Below the pieces are notes generated by a model. That model had not been told where the DNA came from and made no database searches. It saw nothing but the letters and a program-made list of their open reading frames with translations. Shown here one piece after another: positions 25,448 through 33,286 of a stretch of 64,000 nt of DNA. This DNA comes from Bacillus sp. EB01. Lineage in GTDB: Bacteria; Bacillota; Bacilli; Bacillales; Cytobacillaceae. The stretch covers positions 1,001,746 through 1,065,745 of the forward strand of contig NZ_HG964497.1 in assembly GCF_000613125.1 (NCBI RefSeq), written 5' to 3'. The position numbers and the translations under genes are program-made. The first letter of the stretch is position 1. Each line of letters opens with the position of its first letter.

Positions 25448-25489
25448 TCGCCTTTTTTCTAAAAACTCTATATACTTTCTATTACAAGT
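25448..25489. repeat. Duplicated upstream module, copy 2
   Basis: Matches 23821-23862 in order and spacing of its blocks. It also lies just ahead of the plus-strand membrane protein gene at 25511. Confidence 0.6.
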
Positions 25490-25510
25490 ACTATGAACGG
25501 AAGGGTAACT

Positions 25511-25894
25511 ATGAATAACACTCGCTTTTATCTAAACATCTTTCTATATTCCATTTTTGTACTCAGTACATTAGCGGTATTCTTCATCATTTACAAAAAT
25601 ATTGACACACCCTTTGCTGCCGACATGGTATTAGGTTATGTCATATTTCTGTTCGCATTCGCCCTGTACCTGACCATCACAGCCACCCTGCAACTTAGAA
25701 AAATCCCAAAAACCGAACTGCGCAAAAGAACAATCAAATTCGCACTTTTATTTCTCCTATTCTTTGCCGCCAACTCCATTTTTGACCTGCTCTTCAAGCC
25801 AGAATCCAGTAACCTCATCGGAAATATATTCCCAGCACTTGGCTTCGCTCTCGGACTAACCTTCCTCGACACAGTCTTCACTAGGAAAGAGTAG
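25511..25894 (+). CDS. Four-helix hypothetical membrane protein, 127 aa
   Basis: Four hydrophobic helices: FYLNIFLYSIFVLSTLAVFFIIY, MVLGYVIFLFAFALYLTITATL, IKFALLFLLFFAANSIFDLLF, LIGNIFPALGFALGLTFLDTVF. GGAAGGG before ATG 25511 is a better start than ATG 25493. It has a frameshifted paralogue at 28060-28436 with matching FALYL, FDLLF/LDPIF and ALGFA segments. No family recognised. Confidence 0.65.
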   Translation: MNNTRFYLNIFLYSIFVLSTLAVFFIIYKNIDTPFAADMVLGYVIFLFAFALYLTITATLQLRKIPKTELRKRTIKFALLFLLFFAANSIFDLLFKPESSNLIGNIFPALGFALGLTFLDTVFTRKE

Positions 25895-26055
25895 GCAAAT
25901 GGGGGACGGCTCATTTTTCCGGGGCGGCGGCCGTTTCTAAGCACTCTAATCGACCAAGGAAGGAATCAGACGAATACGTCGTTTATGGTTTATCCTACCA
26001 ACCACACAAAGGAGATTGACCAGCTACATTCCGGATTAAAGGAGTGAAATAAAGA

Positions 26056-26379
26056 ATGGCTTCCGTGTTCTTTAATGTATTTATTACCCTTTTATATCTC
26101 TTTCTTATAAAAATAGGCACGGTGAAAATTAATTCACTAAAGTTAAAAGTAGAGAAGAAAGCAATATTAATATGTTTAATGGCTATTATTTTGTCTTTTC
26201 TTGTTTTATTAGCTCCCTGGGATGGTATCCAAAATAATTTCGCTAAGGGTGGCTTGACTGTTGTCGGCTTGATAATCTTGTTTATGATTTGGATCGTCAT
26301 TATGAAGAAAGTAAATAAGAGAAAATATAAAAAATCCGTTAAATTACTAGAAAAATATCTGAAAGATTATTTAATTTGA
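26056..26379 (+). CDS. Hypothetical membrane protein, 107 aa
   Basis: Three hydrophobic segments (SVFFNVFITLLYLFLIKIG, AILICLMAIILSFLVLLAPW, GGLTVVGLIILFMIWIVIM), then a very basic C-terminal tail (KKVNKRKYKKSVKLLEKYLKDYLI). AAAGGAGTG precedes the ATG. AT-rich coding sequence. No family recognised. Confidence 0.65.
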   Translation: MASVFFNVFITLLYLFLIKIGTVKINSLKLKVEKKAILICLMAIILSFLVLLAPWDGIQNNFAKGGLTVVGLIILFMIWIVIMKKVNKRKYKKSVKLLEKYLKDYLI

Positions 26380-26478
26380 TATCTATCATATGGACTACAA
26401 TAAACTACATTTACGAAGTTCATTAGTTATACTCCCCAGCCCCGCCATTGTCCAAAACTGTTCACAACTCCAGTCACT

Positions 26479-26505
26479 CCTGTATGCTAAAATTTGGCAT
26501 ACAGG
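26479..26505 (+). promoter_or_regulatory. Perfect 9 bp hairpin at the start of a membrane-protein operon
   Basis: CCTGTATGC and GCATACAGG pair across a 9 nt loop, ending exactly where the GGGGGG ribosome binding site of the next gene begins. It could occlude translation initiation or be a DNA operator. Confidence 0.5.
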
Positions 26506-26508
26506 GGG

Positions 26509-26820
26509 GTGATTCCACTGAAACTAGTTTCTTACATAATTGGCATCATGCTGCTCGTATTCATCCAAACCCGCGGCCTTGATCTGGCAGCCGACAAAAC
26601 AGCCGAATACTTCATCGGCCGCACCCAAATCGATATCACCGTCAAAGATAGAATGCTGCTCACCAACCTGTTCTCAGCCTTCTTCGGCGCAGGCCTCTTC
26701 TGGATGGGCGCAATCGTTCTTGCAGGACTTTTTTTGAAAAAAAAGCTGCCGACGCGCTCAAGACCAACATCATCCCAACGCCCACCATCCGGCCCAGAGA
26801 GGTGTGACAAGTACCCATGA
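26509..26820 (+). CDS. Hypothetical membrane protein, about 103 aa
   Basis: Two hydrophobic helices (LVSYIIGIMLLVFIQTRG, LTNLFSAFFGAGLFWMGAIVLAGLFLKKK) and a Pro/Arg/Ser-rich C-terminus that coincides with the degenerate DNA repeat at 26731-26783, so the tail may come from repeat insertion. Start unclear: GGGGGG lies right at GTG 26509; CTG 26518 or ATG 26548 are alternatives. It overlaps the next gene by 4 bp. Confidence 0.55.
   Translation: MIPLKLVSYIIGIMLLVFIQTRGLDLAADKTAEYFIGRTQIDITVKDRMLLTNLFSAFFGAGLFWMGAIVLAGLFLKKKLPTRSRPTSSQRPPSGPERCDKYP
26731..26783. repeat. Degenerate 50 bp repeat, copy 2, within a coding end
   Basis: TTGAAAAAAAAGCTGCCGACGCGCTCAAG...CATC-CAACGCCC aligns with the intergenic copies at 20224 and 55011. 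It forms the C-terminal coding end of the gene at 26509. Confidence 0.45.
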
Positions 26821-27104
26821 AATACCTGGAATTCTTAATAATACAAACTGCAGCCATTCTCAGCCTGGCGACTTTTAACATTCTTTCTGACTTATATATA
26901 ACAAAACCATTCAATTATATCGAAGCTCTCGTTTTAGGAGTATTCCTTGCCTTGCTGGTACTGGTTTTCAAACTGGCAGGAAAGTTTTCCAACCGATACA
27001 GCACCATGCGCTTGCGGACAAAACTGCTGCTTTTTGTAACGGCACTTATCCTCGCCATGCTCGTTTTAGGGGCAGCGGAGAAATTGTTGCTTCTATTGAA
27101 TTGA
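26817..27104 (+). CDS. Hypothetical membrane protein, 95 aa
   Basis: Three hydrophobic segments (FLIIQTAAILSLATFNILSDLY, YIEALVLGVFLALLVLVFKLAG, LLLFVTALILAMLVLGAAEKLLLLL). It starts in the stop codon of the previous gene (ATGA), so is translationally coupled. No family recognised. Confidence 0.7.
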   Translation: MKYLEFLIIQTAAILSLATFNILSDLYITKPFNYIEALVLGVFLALLVLVFKLAGKFSNRYSTMRLRTKLLLFVTALILAMLVLGAAEKLLLLLN

Positions 27105-27130
27105 AAAGTGCAAACCGATGGAGGAATAAC

Positions 27131-27562
27131 ATGGAAACTTTACTAAATAACGATCTGGAAATGAGATGTACACAAAGCCAATTTTCACAGGAAGTAAAGG
27201 AACTGGTCAAGGCTTCTGAACAAGAATTCATCCAGCATTGCAGCGCATTATTAGCGGAATATAAGCCTTTATTTTCGAGTAAGAACCAAAGAATTTCAAT
27301 TGATGTGGTAAAAACCAAAACAGACCTGTTCCAGCCTGGCTACACATCCTATGTTTCTATCAATATCGAGCCTCACAAAGAAAAGTACAATATTAATATC
27401 GTGCTCCCAATCTGGAGATGTGAAAGAAAGTTCCTTGGAATTCCAGTGGAACGGAACATCCCGGGCAGCAAAACCACAGGAACCTTAATCAAGTTAAAAA
27501 ATGCGCAAGCAATGTTCAGGGAGTTCATAGAAGATAACTTGAACAAAGAGGACCTGCGATGA
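27131..27562 (+). CDS. Hypothetical soluble protein, 143 aa
   Basis: Soluble member of the membrane-protein operon. The N-terminal part is acidic-helical and the C-terminal part beta-rich (RISIDVVKTKTDLFQPGYTSYVSINIEPHKEKYNINIVLPIWRCERKFLGIPVE). GGAGG before ATG 27131 sets the start. It overlaps the following gene by 4 bp (ATGA). No domain recognised. Confidence 0.65.
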   Translation: METLLNNDLEMRCTQSQFSQEVKELVKASEQEFIQHCSALLAEYKPLFSSKNQRISIDVVKTKTDLFQPGYTSYVSINIEPHKEKYNINIVLPIWRCERKFLGIPVERNIPGSKTTGTLIKLKNAQAMFREFIEDNLNKEDLR

Positions 27563-27795
27563 AACATAAAAAAGCCTACATCCTGACGATCATATTCGTC
27601 AACTTCACTCAGCTTTTGATCATGGTCCTTGGCTCAAGATGGGCGGCAAACTACTACACAAGCCGCCTGGGGCTTGAACCTTCTAAGGATACAGCCTTCC
27701 TGACCCTGCTGTTCATGATATTCTACGGTCTCGGTATTATCCTGATGGGACTTGAATTCGTGCTCGTCCGCCGATCACAAAGAGAAAGGACCTAA
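27559..27795 (+). CDS. Hypothetical membrane protein, 78 aa
   Basis: Two long helices (YILTIIFVNFTQLLIMVLGSRW, LTLLFMIFYGLGIILMGLEFVLV) and a basic end. Coupled by an ATGA overlap to the soluble protein upstream. Confidence 0.65.
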   Translation: MKHKKAYILTIIFVNFTQLLIMVLGSRWAANYYTSRLGLEPSKDTAFLTLLFMIFYGLGIILMGLEFVLVRRSQRERT

Positions 27796-27799
27796 CATC

Positions 27800-28033
27800 A
27801 TGTGGGCAATTCCAGCCGTTTTCGGCCTATTATTCCTGTCAATCAGCATTTTTTATAAAAAGAAACACCATGGCGAGCTGGCATCTAGCAGCATCGGTGG
27901 TGATTCTATCATCGTTGAATTCATTTTTATCGCATTCCTTTGGGTGCTCGATATCCTGCCATATTGGGTTACCAAGTTCCTCTGCCTGGCCGTCGCGCTG
28001 GGACTCTTCTATCTGTCCTATCAGATGCTTTAA
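27800..28033 (+). CDS. Hypothetical membrane protein, 77 aa
   Basis: Two or three helices (AIPAVFGLLFLSISIFY, IIVEFIFIAFLWVLDILPYWVTKFLCLAVALGLFYLSYQML) separated by a basic KKKHHGE segment. GAAAGGA precedes ATG 27800. Last intact gene of a five-gene run starting at 26509. Confidence 0.65.
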   Translation: MWAIPAVFGLLFLSISIFYKKKHHGELASSSIGGDSIIVEFIFIAFLWVLDILPYWVTKFLCLAVALGLFYLSYQML

Positions 28034-28059
28034 AGACCACTATTCACAGACGGTGTCCA

Positions 28060-28436
28060 ATGGATTTTCGAATCACCAAAATACTCACTATTATTTTGTT
28101 CATAGGCCTGGCCGCTACTTTAGCCATTGTCCTTATAGACGTGCAAAATCTCTTTACCTTCAAATTTATCATAGGCTTCATCATCTACATACTCGCCTAC
28201 GCCTTGTACCTGTTAACGGCAGGAATAGCGGGCATCGCAAAACAACCAAAAAGGACCGGCGGCGAAGATATATCCTGTTCATCAAATTATTCATCTTTCT
28301 GTTACTCGCCAGCTTCGTCCTTGATCCCATTTTTAACAGAACAACCAGCCTGGCCAGCCAAATCCTTTCCGCGCTTGGATTTGCAGCCGCCTCCATAATT
28401 ATCGAAGACGTGTTTTTTAAGGGAGCAGAGGAGTAG
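28060..28436 (+). pseudogene. Frameshifted paralogue of the 25511 membrane protein
   Basis: The first frame gives MDFRITKILTIILFIGLAAT...IIYILAYALYLLTAGIAGIAKQPK, then leaves the hydrophobic pattern. From an A5 run at 28248-28252 the +1-shifted frame continues KKDRRRRYILFIKLFIFLLLASFVLDPIF...ILSALGFAAASIIIEDVFF to a stop at 28436. One extra A in that run restores a full-length relative of the protein at 25511-25894. It is either a true decayed gene, a phase-variable A tract, or a sequencing error. Confidence 0.75.
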
Positions 28437-28481
28437 CCAGGAGGGGACACCAAGTTTGCACATACAGTAAAACAATTGCTG

Positions 28482-28511
28482 ACTCGCCGGATTTGCGAGT
28501 TTTTCTTTTTT
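28482..28511 (+). terminator. Terminator
   Basis: ACTCGC-7 nt-GCGAGT followed by TTTTTCTTTTTTT. It closes the membrane-protein cluster. Confidence 0.85.
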
Positions 28512-28693
28512 TCGCCTTTTAAAAAACCTCTTCAACCGCTCACTTTCCATTTATTGATTGTTACAATTAAAGAGTATATCAATACATTTTCTTCCTTATC
28601 GAGTCCTAGTAAAAAGGGTCAAGTTTCTCCTTTTTAAAACAATCCAACTGTAACCCGTGATAACCCGAAATCTTTTTATTAAGAGTTTAGTGT

Positions 28694-28800
28694 ATTTACC
28701 AAGACATTCCCGTATATATCAAGACATTTTTTCACTTTTATCAATGCTTTCAAAAATATATCAATACCTCTTCTTTTATTATCGACAAATCTTTTACTTT
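28694..28800. repeat. Degenerate 20-22 bp tandem repeat (about five copies)
   Basis: (A/T)ATCAA-GACATTTT-type units recur with TCAA-like cores near 28699, 28720, 28742, 28762 and 28783; a further related unit is at about 28579. The remainder of the 28437-28890 gap contains a terminator and the promoter of the sigma gene. Confidence 0.55.
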
Positions 28801-28825
28801 TTTAAAAAACAAATCTTCAAATTTA

Positions 28826-28851
28826 TCAACCAGCACAAAACTTGAATCGTC
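28826..28851 (+). promoter_or_regulatory. Candidate ECF-type promoter
   Basis: A TCAAC -35 element, 17 bp spacer and CGTC -10 element, 40 bp before the ECF sigma gene. It suggests autoregulation. The -35 matches the ECF AAC core but not the full TGAAAC. Confidence 0.4.
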
Positions 28852-28890
28852 TAATAACTAACAGAGATACAGAAAGCAGGGGGAGCAGTT

Positions 28891-29457
28891 TTGAACACAG
28901 AGGATACATTATCAGAATTGATGGACTGCTACGGAACGTCAATTCTCCATCTGGCTTATTCCTATGTCCGCAACCATGAGACAGCAAAAGACCTGGCCCA
29001 GGAGATTTTTATCAAATGCTATCAGAAGCTCGATACGTTCCAGGGCGAGTCTGCCATCCAAACCTGGCTGTACCGGATCGCAATCAACCATTGCAAGGAC
29101 CATGTCAAAAGCTGGCATTACCGGAAGGTCCACACGAGCCATTTTTTCACGAGCTTACTCAAAGGACAGCAAAAAGCCGCGGAGGCTGAATACCTTGACC
29201 AGGCCGGCCGCCAGGAGCTGTCTGCCGCAATCCTTCAGCTGCCATTGAAGTACAAAGAGGTTATTATCCTCGCTTATTTCCATGACATGACGATGAACGA
29301 AATCAGCGCTGTCTGCGAAGTCAATGCAAACACAGTCAAATCCCGGATTGCCAGGGCCAAGGAACTGCTTAAACAATCCATAACAGAAAGGGGAGGGAAC
29401 GATGGAGAAGAAATTACAACAGGCAAAAACCGAGATGTTAAAGGGCGAATTGGCTGA
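28891..29457 (+). CDS. ECF RNA polymerase sigma factor
   Basis: Extracytoplasmic-function sigma factor, 188 residues. Region 2 is HLAYSYVRNHETAKDLAQEIFIKCYQKLDTFQGESAIQTWLYRIAINHCKDH (about 20-70), and region 4 is LPLKYKEVIILAYFHDMTMNEISAVCEVNANTVKSRIARAKELLKQ with a helix-turn-helix. GGGGGAG precedes the start codon. It overlaps the next gene, a single-span membrane protein that is probably its anti-sigma factor, by 56 bp. Which of the SigM/V/W/X types it resembles most cannot be settled by eye. Confidence 0.9.
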   Translation: MNTEDTLSELMDCYGTSILHLAYSYVRNHETAKDLAQEIFIKCYQKLDTFQGESAIQTWLYRIAINHCKDHVKSWHYRKVHTSHFFTSLLKGQQKAAEAEYLDQAGRQELSAAILQLPLKYKEVIILAYFHDMTMNEISAVCEVNANTVKSRIARAKELLKQSITERGGNDGEEITTGKNRDVKGRIG

Positions 29458-30691
29458 CTTCAGGTTCACACCGGAAATGAAAGAAAACGTCCTGCACTCA
29501 ATACGCACACCAAAACGCTATTCTTTAAAAAAAATAATGCCAACACTAATCAGTGCGGCACTCATTATCCTGTTTTTCGGAGGGCTTTATCAGTATGTAA
29601 TCAACCCAAATGCGAGCGGGAACAGCGGTACAGGGGAAACAGAACTCCAAACGGCCGTCCCCGCATTCGAGGAGTATAAGGGTGAACCGCTTAAAATTGC
29701 ATTGCTGGGTGACGTGCCAATACTCAAAGAGCAACAAGTAACGTTCACTGCAATCCCCTTTGAAGACCTGTCTGTGGAAATTCTGAAACCATATGATGCT
29801 GTGTTTATCACCGAAGAATGTTTGGTCAAAGCCTCTGAAAGCCAATACGCGGATATTTACACAAACGCTGCTATTCCGATCTTTTTCATTGGTGCGAATA
29901 GCTATATCCCGTTTACCGAAAAAGGGATGGAGTTCGACAAGGAAAAATGGGGATGGACAACTGGTATGAGCTATACGGCCGGTATCCTGCAGCCAACCGA
30001 AACCGGTGGATTAAAAGCATGGGATTTCGGATTGTACAATGATATTAAAAACGATGAAAATATACAGGACATGTTTTCAAGGATATTCAAGGTAGTTCAG
30101 GAATTTAAACATCAACAGAAATCTATAAAGGAACAGGCTCCTGCAGGTGATGATAACGGGGTAGGTGATACGCCTGCCGATTCTGGGGAACAAACCCCTA
30201 AGGATGGGAACCTAGAAGCAACTCCGGATAAACCGATTGATATTGAGGAAAAGCCGAAACCGGATCAGGAACAGCCAGCAGCATCCGATGAGATTGACGC
30301 ACCTGACTTGATGGACCTTATAATGAAATTTAAAGATGCCCAGAGTGCGATATATGAAACAATGTTAGAAGATTTTAGACTTCCTGGTTATAAAACAAAG
30401 CGGGAATTTTATGAGCATCTGGGGGATTATGCTGTGCTGGAAATGCTGGAAGAGAGATTAGATTATCTTTTTGCTGAAAAACCAGATGGATTGTACCTCG
30501 TTGTTCATGAGGGCCCGTTTTTTATTGAACCGACTGCCACGTATGTAGAAGAGAAGCTGACGGAAACCTCCTATAAGTTCACCCAGGTGACCGATTCAGA
30601 CATGTATGGCGATGATTATAAGGTTCAAGTCTGGTTTGAGTATATTAATGGAAAGTGGCTTATCAAAGATTGGAAAGACGGGAACAATTAA
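29402..30691 (+). CDS. Membrane anti-sigma-like protein with large extracellular domain
   Basis: A 429-residue single-span protein: a cytoplasmic part of about 45 residues (MEKKLQQAKTEMLKGELADFRFTPEMKENVLHSIRTPKRYSLKK), a helix (IMPTLISAALIILFFGGLYQYVI), then an extracellular domain, an acidic Pro-rich linker (about 250-300) and a C-terminal domain ending KVQVWFEYINGKWLIKDWKDG. Position and topology match anti-sigma factors that hold an ECF sigma at the membrane. The first extracellular domain (PLKIALLGDVPILKEQQVTFTAI) is unfamiliar and may be the signal sensor. GGGAGGG before ATG. Confidence 0.7.
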   Translation: MEKKLQQAKTEMLKGELADFRFTPEMKENVLHSIRTPKRYSLKKIMPTLISAALIILFFGGLYQYVINPNASGNSGTGETELQTAVPAFEEYKGEPLKIALLGDVPILKEQQVTFTAIPFEDLSVEILKPYDAVFITEECLVKASESQYADIYTNAAIPIFFIGANSYIPFTEKGMEFDKEKWGWTTGMSYTAGILQPTETGGLKAWDFGLYNDIKNDENIQDMFSRIFKVVQEFKHQQKSIKEQAPAGDDNGVGDTPADSGEQTPKDGNLEATPDKPIDIEEKPKPDQEQPAASDEIDAPDLMDLIMKFKDAQSAIYETMLEDFRLPGYKTKREFYEHLGDYAVLEMLEERLDYLFAEKPDGLYLVVHEGPFFIEPTATYVEEKLTETSYKFTQVTDSDMYGDDYKVQVWFEYINGKWLIKDWKDGNN

Positions 30692-30716
30692 CGAACTTAT
30701 TGGGGAACAGTAATTA

Positions 30717-30743
30717 GTCGAGCAGATTCGCTCGACTTTTTTC
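30717..30743 (+). terminator. Terminator of the first ECF operon
   Basis: GTCGAGC-6 nt-GCTCGAC followed by TTTTTTCTT. Confidence 0.92.
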
Positions 30744-30808
30744 TTGGCGAGTTGGGGACGATTCCTAACTTGCCAAATTCACTACCTGTGGTAAAATAGT
30801 TCCAAATT

Positions 30809-31255
30809 GTGTTAATAGGGAGAGGGGTCTGTATTCGGTTTCTTAAACTTAATGCCATTAGTCTGATTTACGCCATCATGATGCTCATTCCGGCTGAATT
30901 TATACTGAACACGTATCGAATTCAGCGAATCACCGGATGGAGTTTCAAAACACTTGATATCATCAGTCTTGTCAGCATTGGTACAGTAGCAATAGTGGGG
31001 ACAGGGTTAGTCTACTTTTTAACGAAAAAATGGTTCAGCGACAGCTACATTCGTTTTTGGACAATGCTCTTGTGGCTGCCGTATCACATATTGCTCATCT
31101 ATTTAACTTCGAATCTTTTACCGTTTTCTTACGAGGGTGATAACCCAAGCCCGGCAACTGGGCTTCTCATGCTCGGAGCACTGTTCTTCTACCCGTTTTA
31201 CATCCTGCTCGTGAACATGTGCATCTTCCCATCGGATGAACAAGTGCGGACTTGA
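30809..31255 (+). CDS. Four-helix hypothetical membrane protein, about 140-148 aa
   Basis: Four hydrophobic segments (NAISLIYAIMMLIPAEFIL, IISLVSIGTVAIVGTGLVYFLTK, IRFWTMLLWLPYHILLIYLTSNLLP, ATGLLMLGALFFYPFYILLVNMCIF). Start uncertain: GTG 30809 has no ribosome binding site, while a strong GGGAGAGGGG lies inside the frame with only an ATT codon (30833) at proper spacing. No family recognised. Followed by a terminator. Confidence 0.6.
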   Translation: MLIGRGVCIRFLKLNAISLIYAIMMLIPAEFILNTYRIQRITGWSFKTLDIISLVSIGTVAIVGTGLVYFLTKKWFSDSYIRFWTMLLWLPYHILLIYLTSNLLPFSYEGDNPSPATGLLMLGALFFYPFYILLVNMCIFPSDEQVRT

Positions 31256-31307
31256 ACCTGCATGAAGGCAATTCCAACATTACACAGACAAGTCCATTTT
31301 GAATATG

Positions 31308-31335
31308 GCGTGTGCTAAATCGGCACACGCTTTTC
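31308..31335. terminator. Terminator between convergent genes
   Basis: GCGTGTGC-7 nt-GCACACGC followed by TTTTC. Confidence 0.88.
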
Positions 31336-31354
31336 ATTCGCTTCACGGATAGCT

Positions 31355-33079
31355 CTAATATTTCTCGGCCACCTGGACCTCAACCCATCTCCGGACACTG
31401 TTCACAAACCAGATTTTCGTACACCTCTTCAAATCCTCAACCTTTAAAACCCGTTCTCGAACCACGCCATCCAAAAGTAGTTTTTCTCTATAGGTTCCCG
31501 CTAGCAATCCACTAGCAACTGTCGGCGTCCACAACTCACCATCCAATTCTACAACCACATTTCCATTCGTAAACTCAGTCAGTTCACCGTCCTGATTCCA
31601 GAGTAAAACATCGAACGCATCGCCGCGCTCTTCGAAAAAGTTCGCGTACACCGCCCGGTTTGTCGTCTTGTGGTAGAGGAAGGGGTCGTTTTTATCAACA
31701 GGTTTTCCGGCAAGTCGCACCTTGAGCGGCCCGGCTATCGCCGACACAGCCTGACCCTCGACAGAAACAGCACCATCCCGCGAAACCAACAATCTTACCT
31801 TCAAAGAGCCAATTGGGTTCGACTCAGCAAACTCCGCCAAAGCCTTCTCAACAGTACTCCTATCCACATTAAACCCAAAGTACTTCACAGACCTTCCCAA
31901 ACGATCCAAATGCTCTTCATACAAAAAGTACTTCCCATCCTCAAGCAGCAAACTCTCCAACAGCTCGAACTCCGGCCGGTCCATCTCCAGTAACTTCGCC
32001 TTCGCGACAACTTCCTCATATTCATCCTCAGCCGTTGAATCCCACGTGATTCCACCGCCAACTCCATACGTTGCAACACCCGACTCTGAATCAATGACCA
32101 CCGTCCGAATCGGCACATTAAAAATCGCCTCAGATTCCGGAGTAATATAGCCAATCGCACCGCAATACACCTCGCGCGGCGTGTTCTCAAGCTCAGCAAT
32201 GATCCCCATAGTGCTAACCTTTGGCGCGCCGGTAATCGAGCCACACGGAAACAGCGCTTGAAACACATCAACAAGCCCAACATCCTCCGAAACCCGCGCT
32301 GTCACCGTCGACGTCATCTGGTGAACCGTCGGATACCGCTCAATCTCAAACAACTTCGGCACTTCAACCGTGCCTGGCTCAGCAATCATCCCCAAATCAT
32401 TCCGCAGCAAATCCACAATCATCACATTTTCAGACCGGTTCTTCTCCGACTCAAACAACCACTTCGCATTCGCCACATCCTCCGCGAATGAGCGGCCGCG
32501 CATAATCGTGCCCTTCATCGGCCGAGTGGTGATTTTCGAGCCCTTTTTATGAAAAAATAACTCAGGTGAAGCTGATAAGATTCGAAAGCCCTCGATATCC
32601 AAGTACGCACAATAATTCGAGTCTTGAGCCTTCTTCAGCCTATTGAAAAAAGCAACATCGTCCCCGGAAAACTCGGACTTCAGCTGAATCGTATAATTCG
32701 CTTGATACGTATCCCCAGCCTCAATTGCCTGGCGGATATAACGGATCGAAGCCCGATACTCATCCATCCCAACCGACGGCCGCCATTCGGAATGCTGATA
32801 CCTACTAGAACCCCTTAACCCAACATGTTCCGGTGCCTCAAAAGTCCCAAACCACAGCAGCGGCATCCGCGCTCCGCTGACCACCCGGAACGCAGGATCA
32901 AACGCAGGCGCACTCTCATACGACACATACCCCGCCGCATAAAAACCATCCCGGACCGCATCTTCAACTGCCTGCAACCCCGGCACAACTTCATCTAGTG
33001 TGTGCGCCGCAATCACCCGCACCGGGTTCCGAAATGTAACCGGCCGACCCTCAAACTCAAACGACAACAAAGATCCCAT
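31355..33079 (-). CDS. pabB: Aminodeoxychorismate synthase component I fused to aminodeoxychorismate lyase
   Basis: Bifunctional PabB-PabC for 4-aminobenzoate synthesis in the folate pathway. Residues about 1-370 are the chorismate-binding domain, with TTRPMKGTIMRG (Lys as in the ADC synthase PIKGT motif), DLLRNDLG, CGSITGAPK and GAIGYITPE. Residues about 375-575 are a class IV aminotransferase-fold lyase (LLLEDGKYFLYEEHLDRL, FLYHKTTNRAVY with the PLP-binding Lys, GELTEFTNGNVVVE, GLLAGTYREKLL). Amidotransferase partner pabA lies upstream on the same strand. ATG 33079 is preceded by GGGAATGGGAAT; ATG 33097 is an alternative. Confidence 0.92.
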   Translation of the reverse strand: MGSLLSFEFEGRPVTFRNPVRVIAAHTLDEVVPGLQAVEDAVRDGFYAAGYVSYESAPAFDPAFRVVSGARMPLLWFGTFEAPEHVGLRGSSRYQHSEWRPSVGMDEYRASIRYIRQAIEAGDTYQANYTIQLKSEFSGDDVAFFNRLKKAQDSNYCAYLDIEGFRILSASPELFFHKKGSKITTRPMKGTIMRGRSFAEDVANAKWLFESEKNRSENVMIVDLLRNDLGMIAEPGTVEVPKLFEIERYPTVHQMTSTVTARVSEDVGLVDVFQALFPCGSITGAPKVSTMGIIAELENTPREVYCGAIGYITPESEAIFNVPIRTVVIDSESGVATYGVGGGITWDSTAEDEYEEVVAKAKLLEMDRPEFELLESLLLEDGKYFLYEEHLDRLGRSVKYFGFNVDRSTVEKALAEFAESNPIGSLKVRLLVSRDGAVSVEGQAVSAIAGPLKVRLAGKPVDKNDPFLYHKTTNRAVYANFFEERGDAFDVLLWNQDGELTEFTNGNVVVELDGELWTPTVASGLLAGTYREKLLLDGVVRERVLKVEDLKRCTKIWFVNSVRRWVEVQVAEKY

Positions 33080-33218
33080 ATTCCCATTCCCAACCATATT
33101 AAAATGAATAACCTATACCTAATCCACACGTTCTTGATTCCTATGGGCACATTCCTGAATTCTATGAGTACCAAAGGGCCATCCATTCTGTTTCGCAAAC
33201 TGCACGTAACTGGCTGCT

Positions 33219-33240
33219 GCATTCCGGCGCGCCGGAATGC
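33219..33240. repeat. Perfect 22 bp palindrome between pabA and pabB
   Basis: Fully self-complementary sequence with core TTCCGGCGCGCCGGAA and GCA/TGC ends. There is no T tract on either side, so it is not a standard terminator. Possible operator or recombination site. Confidence 0.7.
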
Positions 33241-33286
33241 TATTAAATTGAACTGTAACTTCCAGGAGAAGCAAACCCAAACAACA

